NCBI GenBank assembly: GCA_039184055.1
Contig: JBCDBH010000001.1
Location: 1-63,389 of the forward strand
Direction of reading: 5' to 3'
Length of the DNA stretch: 63,389 nucleotides
Source: JBCDBH01 sp039184055
GTDB taxonomy: Bacteria; Acidobacteriota; Thermoanaerobaculia; Multivoradales; J023
Below, piece after piece: positions 17,291 through 26,776 of the stretch (position 1 is the first letter of the stretch; each line of letters opens with the position of its first letter). The notes under the pieces are model-generated. The model was not told where the DNA came from. It saw only the letters and a list, made by a program, of their open reading frames with translations, and did not search any database. A program made the translations under genes and the position numbers.

Positions 17291-17947
17291 ATGCGTAATG
17301 CCATTCGACTCTTGATTCTCGCTTCCATCTTTCTACTCGCGTGCGCCGAAACACCCGAGCCCGACGCGAACGATGTTCCTCAGGCCGACGAGTCGACAGT
17401 CGTCGACACCAACGCAGTCGGCGAATCGGTAGACGACCACACCACACCCGAAGCCAGTCAGGCCGATGACAAATCAGCGCCAACAAGCGTCGTCGTCGCC
17501 GCCGAACGCGCCATCACCTCTGGCCAGCCCGTCACCGTCCGCCTGCCCCTCGACGACACCCTCGTCGAAGCGATCATGCGCCACCACAACGACACCGACA
17601 CCACCCTCCGTCTCAGCCTCGAAGGCGTGCAAACCCCCACCGCCCAAGCCAGCGTACGCGTTTTCCTCAACCGCCCCGACGCCACCCTAGACACCCCGAT
17701 CGACGACCCTCACTACGTCGGCGACGTCGGCTTCTTCCCCAGCGGCCCCGAGGCCGCGGGCGACAAGAACGGTTTCCTACTCGACCTCGGCACCACCCTC
17801 GCCCGCTTCTACCCCGAAAGCCGCACCCGAGACGGTCATCTCGTCCTCACCCTCCTAGCCGCCCCCTTACTCGAAACCGCCACGGAAGGCGCCCCCGAAA
17901 TCGAAATCCCGATCGAAAGCGTCAGATTGGAAGTGATCGAGCCCTGA
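17291..17947 (+). CDS. Lipoprotein with a stand-alone tyrosinase C-terminal-like domain
   Basis: A 218-residue lipoprotein: hydrophobic signal, lipobox ending LLAC, then an acidic, low-complexity linker (about 20-65), and a single beta-rich domain (about 70-218). The domain matches the C-terminal part of the tyrosinase at 14646. Both contain YVG-x2-GFFP(S/T)G, a strand F(L/F)(L/D)-x-(L/I)G-x3-AR, and end with V-x-LEV(I/V)E. In polyphenol oxidases this domain covers the active site; a separate copy could act as a shield, chaperone or inhibitor. That role is inference. GGAGG lies 8 bases before the ATG. The gene is divergent from the binding-protein gene and 1.2 kb from the tyrosinase. Confidence 0.75.
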   Translation: MRNAIRLLILASIFLLACAETPEPDANDVPQADESTVVDTNAVGESVDDHTTPEASQADDKSAPTSVVVAAERAITSGQPVTVRLPLDDTLVEAIMRHHNDTDTTLRLSLEGVQTPTAQASVRVFLNRPDATLDTPIDDPHYVGDVGFFPSGPEAAGDKNGFLLDLGTTLARFYPESRTRDGHLVLTLLAAPLLETATEGAPEIEIPIESVRLEVIEP

Positions 17948-18340
17948 TCGCGCCCAATCAGCAAACGTTGTGATTCAACGTGGGTTTCCAGTTACGTTCC
18001 GGTAGCGAACACCGCAGGCTGCCTCGGAAACACTGACGCGAATGATGTCCAGGCTCCCGCCACGGATGCCGTAGCAAACATCAAACATTGCCCTTTGGAG
18101 CACCCTGCGGATGACGTCCAGGCTCCTCCCGTGGGGAGCCGCTGCTAGAGAGCGTAGGCCCCCACGGGAGAAGCCGTGTGCACGCGCCAGCCAGCCAGCC
18201 AAACCAACCAAACAAAACACAGGCTCCCCACCCTCACACCCGAGCCCAAGGCCCCCGTGACATCGGCATGATCTTCATCCGATCGACCCGGGATGATGAG
18301 AGTGGGGAGCCGTAACAACCGCCTAGCGACCTCTACCGTT
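17948..18340. other. 393-bp convergent intergenic region with repeats and hairpins, no gene seen
   Basis: No convincing coding sequence is present on either strand. The segment holds two copies of a GATGAYGTCCAGGCTCC motif (near 18042 and 18109) and the hairpin annotated at 18126-18170. GGCTCC/GGAGCC elements recur to its right edge. It separates the lipoprotein gene from the end of the DUF1501 gene and probably terminates both. Confidence 0.6.
18126..18170. repeat. 11-bp perfect inverted repeat, possible terminator
   Basis: CTCCCGTGGGG (18126-18136) and CCCCACGGGAG (18160-18170) are perfect reverse complements around a 23-base loop. An overlapping smaller hairpin (GGCTCC at 18121-18126 with GGAGCC at 18135-18140) would exclude it. 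Confidence 0.65.
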
Positions 18341-19708
18341 TTATCCAGTCACCGCCGAAGACCAAGCCGAGAGATCGCCACTCTCATAGTCATCCTCGAA
18401 GAGAATCTGCCCCGCCGAATAATCCGGCGGCAAATCCGTCCCACTCACCACTCCGAGCGGCGCATACCCCTGATAGCCCGGGAACACCACACCGAGACGC
18501 GGGTTGCCCATCCGGCGAATCAAGATCTCCGCGAGGATCTGACGAAAATCAGTGGTCACCGCGAGATCGGCGCCATCGTAGAGTTGACCATTGTCGAGCC
18601 CCGGCCACGTGCCGTGAACGCCACCCGTGGCGTTGCCCGACATCACCATCATCAAATTGCCGTGCCCGTGATCGCTGCCGTTATCGGCATTTTGCGTCAA
18701 ACGACGACCGAACTCACTCTTCACCACCGTGGTCATCTTCGACGTGTAATTGTTCGCGCCCGAGCCGTCGAGGTCGAGATAGAACGCCTCCATCCCCGCC
18801 GCCAGCTCACCGAGCAGACCGGCGAAATAACCGCCCCCGTCGTTGCCTTGACCGTTGTGCGTATCCCAGCCACCGAGGTCGATCGTGGCGACCCGTAACC
18901 CGAGCCCGAGCTTGACCATTTGCGCGACGGTGCGCAGATGCTCACCAAACGACGAGCTCGGATACACCGCGCCATTCGACGGTGTATAGCCGCCCGCCAC
19001 GTTCAGCTCGATGATGTCGGCGGCGTCGAGCGCCTGGACACCGCTGACGTGCAGCCACGTGCTGTCGCCTTCGTAGAGATGACGCAGGGCCAGCCGTTGC
19101 GCGTCGCGCCACATATACGGACCGGTCTCGAGATTGAATTGACCGACGTCTTCCATGTTGACGGCGTCGTAATCGCCGAGCAGCGACGTCGGCTGCAGAT
19201 TGCCCACCGCCAACGACGGCATGACGATGTCCGGCGGCAGGTTGTTGGCGCTCTGCACGTGACGGGTGAGCCAGCCCGTGGTCGAGCTGACCGTGCCCGG
19301 CGTGCCGAGCTCGATTTGCTCCATGGCGTCGAAATGGCTCCGACCGACATCGTCGTGGCCGACCGCGTGGATGAGTGACAATTTATTGTCTTGGTAGAGG
19401 TTCACTAGCGGCGACATCGCCGGGTGAAAGCCGAATTGCGCATTGATCGGCAAAGCGGCGTTCGGGCCGGTGAGCGGTACCGCGATGTTCGGGCGAGCCG
19501 TCTCGTAGAAGCCGCGATCACTGCCGTCGATCGGCAAGACGACGTTGAGACCGTCCATGCCGCCCCGCAGGAAGATGATCACCAAGAGCTCGTCGTTGTT
19601 ACCGCCGTTCGTATCGGCGAAGGCCAGATTGGAAAAGCGTGCCCCAGCCAGGCCAGCAATGGCGGTCGAGCAACCCATCAAGAATCCGCGTCGGGTGGTT
19701 TTGCACAT
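18341..19708 (-). CDS. DUF1501 family protein, Tat-exported
   Basis: A 455-residue protein with a twin-arginine signal (TTRRGFLMG) ending near LAFAD. The body has the DUF1501 pattern, an alkaline-phosphatase-like fold: LVIIFLRGGMDGLNVVLP near the N-terminus, GWDTHNGQGN in the middle and SEFGRRLTQNADNGSDHGHGN with GVHGTWPGL toward the end. Members occur as partners of DUF1800 proteins in many Planctomycetota, Acidobacteriota and Proteobacteria; their role is unsettled. The start 19708 follows GAGGAGA, 11 bp after the DUF1800 stop, so the two form an operon. Confidence 0.88.
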   Translation of the reverse strand: MCKTTRRGFLMGCSTAIAGLAGARFSNLAFADTNGGNNDELLVIIFLRGGMDGLNVVLPIDGSDRGFYETARPNIAVPLTGPNAALPINAQFGFHPAMSPLVNLYQDNKLSLIHAVGHDDVGRSHFDAMEQIELGTPGTVSSTTGWLTRHVQSANNLPPDIVMPSLAVGNLQPTSLLGDYDAVNMEDVGQFNLETGPYMWRDAQRLALRHLYEGDSTWLHVSGVQALDAADIIELNVAGGYTPSNGAVYPSSSFGEHLRTVAQMVKLGLGLRVATIDLGGWDTHNGQGNDGGGYFAGLLGELAAGMEAFYLDLDGSGANNYTSKMTTVVKSEFGRRLTQNADNGSDHGHGNLMMVMSGNATGGVHGTWPGLDNGQLYDGADLAVTTDFRQILAEILIRRMGNPRLGVVFPGYQGYAPLGVVSGTDLPPDYSAGQILFEDDYESGDLSAWSSAVTG

Positions 19709-19719
19709 GTCGAATCTCC

Positions 19720-21435
19720 TCAACGCCACAGGAAAGATGGGCTCATGAACATCAGGCCGATCAGCGAGCGCAGACGCTCTTGGATGTCGTCGTCGGTGTC
19801 GAGCGGCAGATCGAAGGTCGGGTTGTAACCCTGGGCCATGAAGTCGATCAGCTCGGCGCGTTCACCCGCCGGCAGGGTGCGGCTATGGATGCGGTCGATC
19901 CAGAAGTCGACCAGCTCGGTGGCCGAACGCACGCCGGCCGGGGTCTGAGCGAGCACGTCGAGGTAGAAGTTGTCGCTGTCGTCGGTGACGTCGACCAGCC
20001 AATTCACCATGCGCCAGCTCATCACCCGTGGTGAGGCGCTGGTCCAGGCGTCGCGATGATCGGGAAAGCCATTCGGCGCGCGCCAGGTGAAAGGCTCTTG
20101 CCCGGTCTGCGAGAAACGCCACGAGAACGAGTCGTAGTCGCTGTCGCCGAGCACGAAGGGAAAGTCGGCCTGGCCGGCTCGTAGGGCACTGGCGACGATG
20201 TCGAAGGGGCGTTTGATCTTGTCGGCCCAGGTGCTCTGGAATTCGGTCGAGAGCAGGATGGTCCGCACCGTTTGGGCGATCTGATCCGGCGCGGCGACGG
20301 CTCCGGCGAAGACCGTGGCGGCTTGATCGATGATGGACTGCGGCGGATCATCGCCGAGCAGACGACGACAGAGCTTGCCGGCGATATGACGCGCCGTGCC
20401 CGGGTGGTTGGCGAGCCGGTCGAGCACGTCGCGACCGTCTTTGAGCGGTGGTTGATCCGACGGAATGAACTCGCCGAGCACGTATTTCTGGAAGCGATCG
20501 TGCCAGTCGGCGCGGTAGTGGAATTCACCAGTATTGCCGACGTCCGGATTGTTCGAATCGTTGGAGATCGTCCAACCGGTAAAGGCACGGGTGGCCTCGA
20601 ACACATCACCGTCGACATAGCCCACCGGAATGCCGTTGCCGTCCAGCGGGACGTCTTGTTGCGACATCACACCGAGGTAGTTCTCGGCGCCCATGGCGTG
20701 GAGCTCGAAGAGCTCACGGGCGAAGTTCTCGTTCGGGCCGGCGTCCGAGCTGGTGTAGTTGTCGAGGTAGTAGAGCATCGCGTTCGAGGTCGCGACCGCT
20801 TCGAGAAAGGTGCGGAAATTGCCCAGGGCATGCGCGCGGATGATGTCGCGGTCGTAGTGCACGAACACCGGGCCGATCCAATAGTCGGGTCCAAAGACGC
20901 TGAAGTGATCGTGCCAGAACGACGCCAACACCTCGAGCAACTGGCGCTCGCTGTACACCGCGCGAATCCAGGTAGCGGCGCGGGTTTCCCAGAGCGGCTG
21001 CATGCGCACTTCCCACGGTGGATTGGCCACCACGTGGTCGGCCCAAAGCTCGGTCAGGCTCTTACCGAGCGTGGTGAAACCAGCCGCGCTCAGCCGATTG
21101 TCGACGTCGACGTCGGGAATCGACCCCGGGGCGAGCTGTTGATCGACCCAGGCGGTCAATCGACCGGTGTCGTCGCTACCGAGAGCCTGAAACGCGGCAA
21201 CGTCACCGGGTCGCGGGCCAAAGGCACAGCGGTTGTGCACGATCACCCCGAGATCGGGAGGCGCGGGGAGCGCGGCGGTGAGAGTGCGGGGGCGGTCGGT
21301 GGACCGCATCGACACGCTTGGGCGTTGGGCGGTGGCGGCGGTGGGGAGGGTAGCGAGCGCCGTGGCGGCTACCGCCGTGGCGGCGCCTCCACGGACGAGC
21401 TCGCGACGGCTCGGCACGGGTCTGGGCTCGGACAT
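19720..21435 (-). CDS. DUF1800 family protein, Tat-exported
   Basis: A 571-residue protein with a twin-arginine-type signal (SRRELVRGG, cleavage near ATAQ). The DUF1800 core starts at HNRCAFGPRPGD (about residue 68) and includes the stretch NFARELFELHAMG and a region RAFTGW typical of the family. It is the upstream member of the DUF1800-DUF1501 pair and probably acts with it outside the cytoplasm; no enzymatic activity is established for the family. GGGAG is 8 bases before the ATG. Length is normal. An unusual symmetric element lies about 215 bp upstream. Confidence 0.88.
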   Translation of the reverse strand: MSEPRPVPSRRELVRGGAATAVAATALATLPTAATAQRPSVSMRSTDRPRTLTAALPAPPDLGVIVHNRCAFGPRPGDVAAFQALGSDDTGRLTAWVDQQLAPGSIPDVDVDNRLSAAGFTTLGKSLTELWADHVVANPPWEVRMQPLWETRAATWIRAVYSERQLLEVLASFWHDHFSVFGPDYWIGPVFVHYDRDIIRAHALGNFRTFLEAVATSNAMLYYLDNYTSSDAGPNENFARELFELHAMGAENYLGVMSQQDVPLDGNGIPVGYVDGDVFEATRAFTGWTISNDSNNPDVGNTGEFHYRADWHDRFQKYVLGEFIPSDQPPLKDGRDVLDRLANHPGTARHIAGKLCRRLLGDDPPQSIIDQAATVFAGAVAAPDQIAQTVRTILLSTEFQSTWADKIKRPFDIVASALRAGQADFPFVLGDSDYDSFSWRFSQTGQEPFTWRAPNGFPDHRDAWTSASPRVMSWRMVNWLVDVTDDSDNFYLDVLAQTPAGVRSATELVDFWIDRIHSRTLPAGERAELIDFMAQGYNPTFDLPLDTDDDIQERLRSLIGLMFMSPSFLWR

Positions 21436-21758
21436 ACGACGATCTCCCTGAGCGTTGTTCGGCAGCGGTCGACAAAAGAGCCGGTCGTCCGTCGGGAACG
21501 ACGCGGCGGATCGGTCGTGGGTCGACGGCTTCCAGGGGGAACCCGCGAGATGGTCGACCCTTGTGCCGGATGGTCCTTCGGTTTTGGGGATGACCGAGAG
21601 ACCTTTATCCGGCTCGACTTTCCGTGACTCCTTCGATGTCGTCCATCATTCTAATTGCTTATCGTGCATATGCAAGACTGGCAATTAGTGTCGGTTCGAG
21701 CGACGCTCAGCGGCACCGTGTAGGTTGTCGAGAGGGCAATTGCGCCGGTGCGGGATCG
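21436..21758. other. 323-bp intergenic region with a nested palindrome, no gene seen
   Basis: No supported gene lies here. The segment separates the stop of the DUF3857 gene from the start of the DUF1800 gene, both on the minus strand. It includes an AT-rich island near 21640-21690 that contrasts with the GC-rich flanks and holds the dyad element annotated separately. It should contain the DUF1800 promoter. Confidence 0.6.
21651..21688. repeat. 38-bp nested dyad: outer 8-bp arms around a central 10-bp palindrome
   Basis: CTAATTGC (21651-21658) and GCAATTAG (21681-21688) are reverse complements. The palindrome TGCATATGCA (21665-21674) sits exactly midway, with 6-base spacers on both sides. 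The centres coincide at 21669.5. It may be an operator for the downstream DUF1800-DUF1501 operon or part of the end of the DUF3857 transcript. Confidence 0.75.
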
Positions 21759-24700
21759 TCAGCGCAGGGCTTGCAAGCGACTCTGGGCCAGGGCCCAGGT
21801 CGAAAGACGTGGCTCGGGCGGTTCGGGGATCCGCTGGTAGTACTCGCGTGCTTCGGCGGGGAGATCGAAGAGCTCGGCGAGACGACCGAATACGATCCAA
21901 TCGCCGGCGGTGAGGTCGGCGAGCTCGATCGCCTGGCGGATGGTTCGATGGGCCGCGTAGGCCTGGCCGTCGAGGGCGTAGGCGGTCGCCAGGGTGTGGA
22001 GGATGGTGGGGATACGGTAGTCGGTGAGCTCGGCGCCGCGTTCGGCGACCACGATCGCGGTGCTGGCCATCGCGTTGTCGTAGAGCAGCGTCCAAGCCTG
22101 TTCGTTGAGCACCGTGGCGAGCCACGCGACGGCGGCTTCATCACCCAACCAGGCCGGGGTGGTGAGCTCGGTGACCCGTGATCGCACGCGTGCCGTGTCT
22201 TTTTGGTGCACCGCGCGGACGAGATCGACGAGACTGGTGGCGAAGTCGTCGCTGCGCGACATCTCGCGGTGCAGGATCGTCAACGCGTCGCTTTGATCCG
22301 TGGCGGCCAGGGCGCGCGCCAGCCGGTAGGTGGCGATTCGCGAGTTCGGTTCGGCGACCCGGAGTCGTTCGGCGAGCGGCATGATTTCGTCGTGGTCGAG
22401 GGTCCACGAATAGAAGTCGAAGAGGGCGACCGCCACCCACTGGCGAATCTGTTCATCGACGGACGCGTCGTCGAGCACCCGGCGAAGAACAGGCAGCGCG
22501 TCGTCGCTGGTGGGCAGATCGCCGAGCATCAGGATGGAGGCGGCGATCCGCATACGCTCGTCGGTCGCTTCGGAGGTATGGCGCCACACCTCGACGAAGG
22601 GCTCGCGCGCCAGCGGATCGCCGGGATGGCTGGTTGCGGGAAAGAGATCCCGCGCCCAGTCGAGCCACTGTCGGGCGCCGTCGACGTCGCCCGATTCCAA
22701 GCGATCGAGCGCTTCGCGACCGAGCAGCCACGGGGCGTCGTCGAAGGCGGTGATCACCCAGCGACCTTCATGACGACTGACGAAAAATGCCGGTGAGGCC
22801 TCGCTGAAACCGGGAACATCGACGGTAAATCGCAGCCGATGACCGTGGGCGTCATTGCCGTCGTCGATCCAGCGCACGGTGCTCAATAAAAGACGAAGCA
22901 TCTCGGGCGATTGGCCGCCGAGAAAATCTGGATCCTCGGCTCGGCTGCGCAACGCGTCATCGACGATACGCGGGTGAAAGAGCTGCTCGAGGCTCTCGTC
23001 GGTCATCGGATCGAAACCACCGATTTGCAGGAAGAAGCGTTCGAGCGGTGCGCTCGGTCGATCGGTGAGCTGGGCGCGGAGCTCGTCGACCGTGCGTACG
23101 GTGTCGTAGAGCTCGGCGACGCGTCCGGCGGCGGATGCATCACGATCCGTCGCGAACGTTCGGAAGAGATCCGCCGTGGCGTTGAAACGACCCGCTTCGG
23201 TGAGCCGTTGCACCACGTTCGAGAGCACTGCGCGGAATCGTTCGGCGTTGTTTCCGCGGAGTCGCGCCGTGGCTTCTTCGGTACGGCCGGCGGCGGCCAG
23301 GGCCAGCGTTTCCCATAGATCGGCGTTGTCGATCGCGGGTGTACGACGCGCCAAGTCGGTGAGCTCGTCGAGCCGGTCACGGTCGTAGAGGCCGAGCGCC
23401 TGGTTATAGCGTGGCACCAGGTCCGGGTCGAGCACGTCGAGCCGGTCATAGATGTCGAGCGCTTCGTCGATCTCGGCGCCAGGGCCGTGGAGCACGCCGG
23501 CGTCGTTGCGTTCGAGCACGAAGGCGAGATTGAGCAGGCTGAGCCGGTGCTCGTCGTCGAGCTCGAGGGCGCGTCGATAGGCGGTGATCGCGCCGGCGCG
23601 GTCGAAGCCGTCGCCAAACCGACGACCAGCTGCGTCGGTGGTCGACACCCAGCCACGGGTCCAATGGACGAGTGGCTCGTCGGGAAAGACCTCGACGAGG
23701 CGCTTCGCCTCCTTGTGCGCGGCGAGACCCATGCCCGCGTCGAGCCAGGCGTGCGTCAAGCGAATCCCGTGAATCGCTTCATCTGGATGTTGCTCGACGA
23801 GTCGGCGATAGAGCGCGAGCGCCTCGACGGTGGCGCGGCTGTCGAGCAAGGCTCTGGCGTCGTGGTCGAAGTGGAGCACGATCGCGTCGCGTTCACGGAG
23901 CTCGCGCAAAGCGGTACGGGTGGCGACAAAGGTCTCGGGATCGAGCCGGTGGACACCGGTGTCGAAGCTCAGCTCGGCGGTCACCACGCCGTCGTCACGC
24001 TCGCTCCATGTTTGATGCAGCGTGGTGGCTCCCAGGCTCTCGACACCGCTCGCCGGCAGCTCGCGTACCGACATGCCGACTGGGGGCACGATTTCGTACC
24101 GCCACGACGTGATCCGTGGAAACGGATTGTGAAAGTCGGCGATCCTTGGCGAGTCGTCGTCGGCCAGCAGCGGCTCGGGAACGTCGATCAGGGAGTCGAG
24201 CCGAATCGCCACCGTGGCTCGTTCGAGCTCGGTGCTGGCGCGCTCGCTGTCGCCGACTTCGAGCTCGATACCGAAGGGCCGAGACACGTCATCGGCGGCG
24301 AGCAGACGATGGGTAATGAGCTCGCCGAGGTATTCACCGCTGGCGTAGGTCGAGAGATTCTCCGTCACCTCGCCCGGGCCAGCGCCTCGGAACGACTCAC
24401 GCATCGCCAGCTCGATGACGCCCGTGTAGTGGCTCGTCTCGACGATGGTGGCCAGCCCCCAATCGGCCAATTCGATTCGCCGCCGCTCTTCGGTGCGATT
24501 GTCTTGGGAGTCGCTTCGTGGGGTGCGAATCAACTTTGTCGTCTGGGGTGCGGCGACGAGGGCGAAACGCCCCTGGTCGGCCGCTGGCAGCACACCGACC
24601 TGGGCGGTGGGCACGGTTGGATCGATCCACAGCGGTCGCGCATCGCCAGTGCCCGGAACATAGACGATGGCGTGATTGAAAGTCCCGAGACCCGGGAGCT

Positions 24701-25874
24701 GAGGTTCGACATCGCGCCCGAGACTGGCGCGGAGCAGGGCGACGTGGGCGTCGATCCCGAGGTCACGCAACCAGGCGACGAGCAGGGTCGATTTGTCTTT
24801 GCAGTCGCCATAGCCACGGCGCAGCACTTCCTCGGGAGACGCCGGCACCAGGCTGGCTTCACCGAGCTCGAGCCCGGTGTAGCGGACCTCGTCGTGCAGT
24901 ATGGCGAGCAGCTCGGCGATTCGGGTCGTGCGGTCGGTCGACGTGGTGGCGGGGGCGCGGGAACGCTCGACGCCCGCGTCGGTGATCCGTCGGTCGACGA
25001 TCGCGGCGTAGGCGCGCGCGACGCTCTGCCAGTCCGCACCGATCGACCAGTTGACCGCCGGCCAGCGGGCCTCGGTCGGTGGCAAAAAAGACTCGGGAGG
25101 CGTGGTGACGGGGACGTCGGCGAGATCGAAAACGAGCCGGATGCGATCTCCCTGAACGGTACGAATCGGTTCGAGACCGGCGGCTTTACGAACGCCGAAG
25201 CGCAGGGGCAGACGGGTCGAGCCATCGATCATCAAACGGCCGGCGCGGGGGCGCGGGCCTCTGCCGACGAGGTACTCCATCCCGGTGGTGCCAGCGGCGA
25301 AAAAGGGCTCGAGGTCGCGCACCTCGGACCACGTCTCGACCACCGCGCCGACGCGGAGACCGGGGAGCGGAGCGCGGAGAACGCGGGCGTCGCTGAAGAT
25401 GTCGGGGCTGTGCTCGACGGCGGGGGCTTCGGAAAGCGTGCTCGGATCGAGCTCACGGACCGTCGCGTCGGGGGTGATCACCCGGGCGCGCAGCGTCGGG
25501 CGCGCTTGATGCCAGGGCGCGTAGAGCGCGTGAACGGTCGACCAGTGCTCGAGACCGGCTCGACTGTCGAGACGGTAGATCACCCGTTTGCGGTAGGTCT
25601 GACGGCCTTCGGGATCGAAATGGATCGTCGCCTCTTGCCAGAGGACCGTGGCGCCGTAGGGGTTGTCGATGGCGGGAAGCACCGCCGCGGCGCGTTCGAG
25701 CACCGTCTGGGCGCTGGCGCCGAACGTGGCTTCATCGGCCCATGGGCTGTCTGACAGGGGGATGGTCGTCGCGGCCGATAGAGGAGCCGTCGACATCGTG
25801 ACGAGCCAACACGAGATCCCCAAGAAGAGCCAGGCGACTCGTGACAAAGAGGAGCGGAATGGGAGATCGAGCAT
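21759..25874 (-). CDS. DUF3857 and transglutaminase-like domain protein with C-terminal TPR array
   Basis: A 1371-residue exported protein (signal peptide to about residue 35). The DUF3857 domain (about 60-300) is followed by a transglutaminase-like domain with Cys in GYGDCKDKSTLLV (about 360), His in FNHAIVYV (about 401) and Asp in PLWIDPT (about 417), so the triad is intact. A beta-rich middle (about 480-640) leads to a long helical region with many TPR-like repeats (for example LALYRRLVEQHPDEAIHG and AITAYRRALELDDEH). DUF3857-transglutaminase proteins are common in Bacteroidota and Acidobacteriota and often linked to outer surface polymers, with no proven substrate. The TPR half doubles the usual size. 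GAGG precedes the ATG by 8 bases. Confidence 0.85.
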   Translation of the reverse strand: MLDLPFRSSLSRVAWLFLGISCWLVTMSTAPLSAATTIPLSDSPWADEATFGASAQTVLERAAAVLPAIDNPYGATVLWQEATIHFDPEGRQTYRKRVIYRLDSRAGLEHWSTVHALYAPWHQARPTLRARVITPDATVRELDPSTLSEAPAVEHSPDIFSDARVLRAPLPGLRVGAVVETWSEVRDLEPFFAAGTTGMEYLVGRGPRPRAGRLMIDGSTRLPLRFGVRKAAGLEPIRTVQGDRIRLVFDLADVPVTTPPESFLPPTEARWPAVNWSIGADWQSVARAYAAIVDRRITDAGVERSRAPATTSTDRTTRIAELLAILHDEVRYTGLELGEASLVPASPEEVLRRGYGDCKDKSTLLVAWLRDLGIDAHVALLRASLGRDVEPQLPGLGTFNHAIVYVPGTGDARPLWIDPTVPTAQVGVLPAADQGRFALVAAPQTTKLIRTPRSDSQDNRTEERRRIELADWGLATIVETSHYTGVIELAMRESFRGAGPGEVTENLSTYASGEYLGELITHRLLAADDVSRPFGIELEVGDSERASTELERATVAIRLDSLIDVPEPLLADDDSPRIADFHNPFPRITSWRYEIVPPVGMSVRELPASGVESLGATTLHQTWSERDDGVVTAELSFDTGVHRLDPETFVATRTALRELRERDAIVLHFDHDARALLDSRATVEALALYRRLVEQHPDEAIHGIRLTHAWLDAGMGLAAHKEAKRLVEVFPDEPLVHWTRGWVSTTDAAGRRFGDGFDRAGAITAYRRALELDDEHRLSLLNLAFVLERNDAGVLHGPGAEIDEALDIYDRLDVLDPDLVPRYNQALGLYDRDRLDELTDLARRTPAIDNADLWETLALAAAGRTEEATARLRGNNAERFRAVLSNVVQRLTEAGRFNATADLFRTFATDRDASAAGRVAELYDTVRTVDELRAQLTDRPSAPLERFFLQIGGFDPMTDESLEQLFHPRIVDDALRSRAEDPDFLGGQSPEMLRLLLSTVRWIDDGNDAHGHRLRFTVDVPGFSEASPAFFVSRHEGRWVITAFDDAPWLLGREALDRLESGDVDGARQWLDWARDLFPATSHPGDPLAREPFVEVWRHTSEATDERMRIAASILMLGDLPTSDDALPVLRRVLDDASVDEQIRQWVAVALFDFYSWTLDHDEIMPLAERLRVAEPNSRIATYRLARALAATDQSDALTILHREMSRSDDFATSLVDLVRAVHQKDTARVRSRVTELTTPAWLGDEAAVAWLATVLNEQAWTLLYDNAMASTAIVVAERGAELTDYRIPTILHTLATAYALDGQAYAAHRTIRQAIELADLTAGDWIVFGRLAELFDLPAEAREYYQRIPEPPEPRLSTWALAQSRLQALR

Positions 25875-25966
25875 CGCTGAATCCTCATGAGAAGAACAGC
25901 GACGACGGTATCATCGGGTGACTCCCTGGGCTTGCTCGCTTCGTGACCTTGGAAGACAATGCAAGC

Positions 25967-26776
25967 ATGACCACGAATCCATTCGAGCAACTCTTCGCGG
26001 GTGATCTCTTCGTGCGTCGGCGCCGGGTCGCCGATGCCAAGGGAACGCTCCTTTTTATTCATGGGCTGGGCGAATCCGGGCTCGGCTTCGAATCCTTGTT
26101 CAGCATGCCGAGTCTGGCCGATTGGTCGTTGTTGGTGCCCGATCTGGCCGGCTACGGCAAGAGCCCGTGGCCCGATGCGCCGATCGGGCTCGACGGGCAC
26201 GCTGATCTTCTGGCGCGCTGGTCAGCTACCCAGACCGACGGGCCGGTGGTGATCGTGGGGCATTCGATGGGTGGCGCCATCGGTACCGCGTTTGCCGAGC
26301 GTGCGCCCGAGAGAACGCGTGCCTTCTTCAATATCGAGGGCAATGTCACCGTCGACGATTGCACTTTTAGTGGGCCGATGGCCGCTCAGGAGCTCGCGGA
26401 TTTCGTCGCGTCGGGCTTCGAAGGGATGCGTCGGGAGGTCTACGCCGCCGGGGTCGACGACCTGCCCCTGCGGACCTATTTCGCCAGTCTCCAGCTCTGT
26501 GATCCTCGTACCTTTCATCGCGATGCCCGTGAGCTCGTGGCGGTGTCGGAGCAGGAGAACTTGGCTCTGCGACTGGCCGCCCTCGGGATCCCCGCGATCT
26601 ACCTCTACGGGTCGCCACGAGGCACCGCCGCGCGTTCGCGTGGTCACTTGGCCGACGCCGAGATCGAGATCGTGGCGATCGACGAGGCGGGTCATTGGCC
26701 GTGGATCGATCAGCCCGAGGCGTTCGAGCAGGCGCTCGCCGCGTTTTTAGGGTCGCTCGACGAGGCCAGCGCATGA
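25967..26776 (+). CDS. Alpha/beta hydrolase
   Basis: A 269-residue alpha/beta hydrolase. The nucleophile elbow is GHSMGG near residue 95, the oxyanion region is FIHGLGESGLGF, and the catalytic His is in DEAGHWPW close to the C-terminus; an acid residue probably lies in the YLYGS segment before it. No signal peptide is visible, so it is likely cytoplasmic. The start at 25967 (MTTNPFEQ) is preferred; a GTG at 25943 would add eight residues. The stop overlaps the NDH-2 start by 4 bp (ATGA), so the two genes are translationally coupled, although a shared pathway is not evident. Confidence 0.82.
   Translation: MTTNPFEQLFAGDLFVRRRRVADAKGTLLFIHGLGESGLGFESLFSMPSLADWSLLVPDLAGYGKSPWPDAPIGLDGHADLLARWSATQTDGPVVIVGHSMGGAIGTAFAERAPERTRAFFNIEGNVTVDDCTFSGPMAAQELADFVASGFEGMRREVYAAGVDDLPLRTYFASLQLCDPRTFHRDARELVAVSEQENLALRLAALGIPAIYLYGSPRGTAARSRGHLADAEIEIVAIDEAGHWPWIDQPEAFEQALAAFLGSLDEASA

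Noticed and set aside
17975..18220. An 81-codon minus-strand frame in the convergent intergenic region
   Set aside because: It spans the inverted and direct repeats, is rich in Arg/Gly by chance and lacks a ribosome-binding site.
23487..25754. A 755-codon open frame on the plus strand opposite the DUF3857 gene
   Set aside because: The minus strand encodes a full signal peptide, transglutaminase triad and TPR array; the plus frame has biased composition and no fold or start signal.
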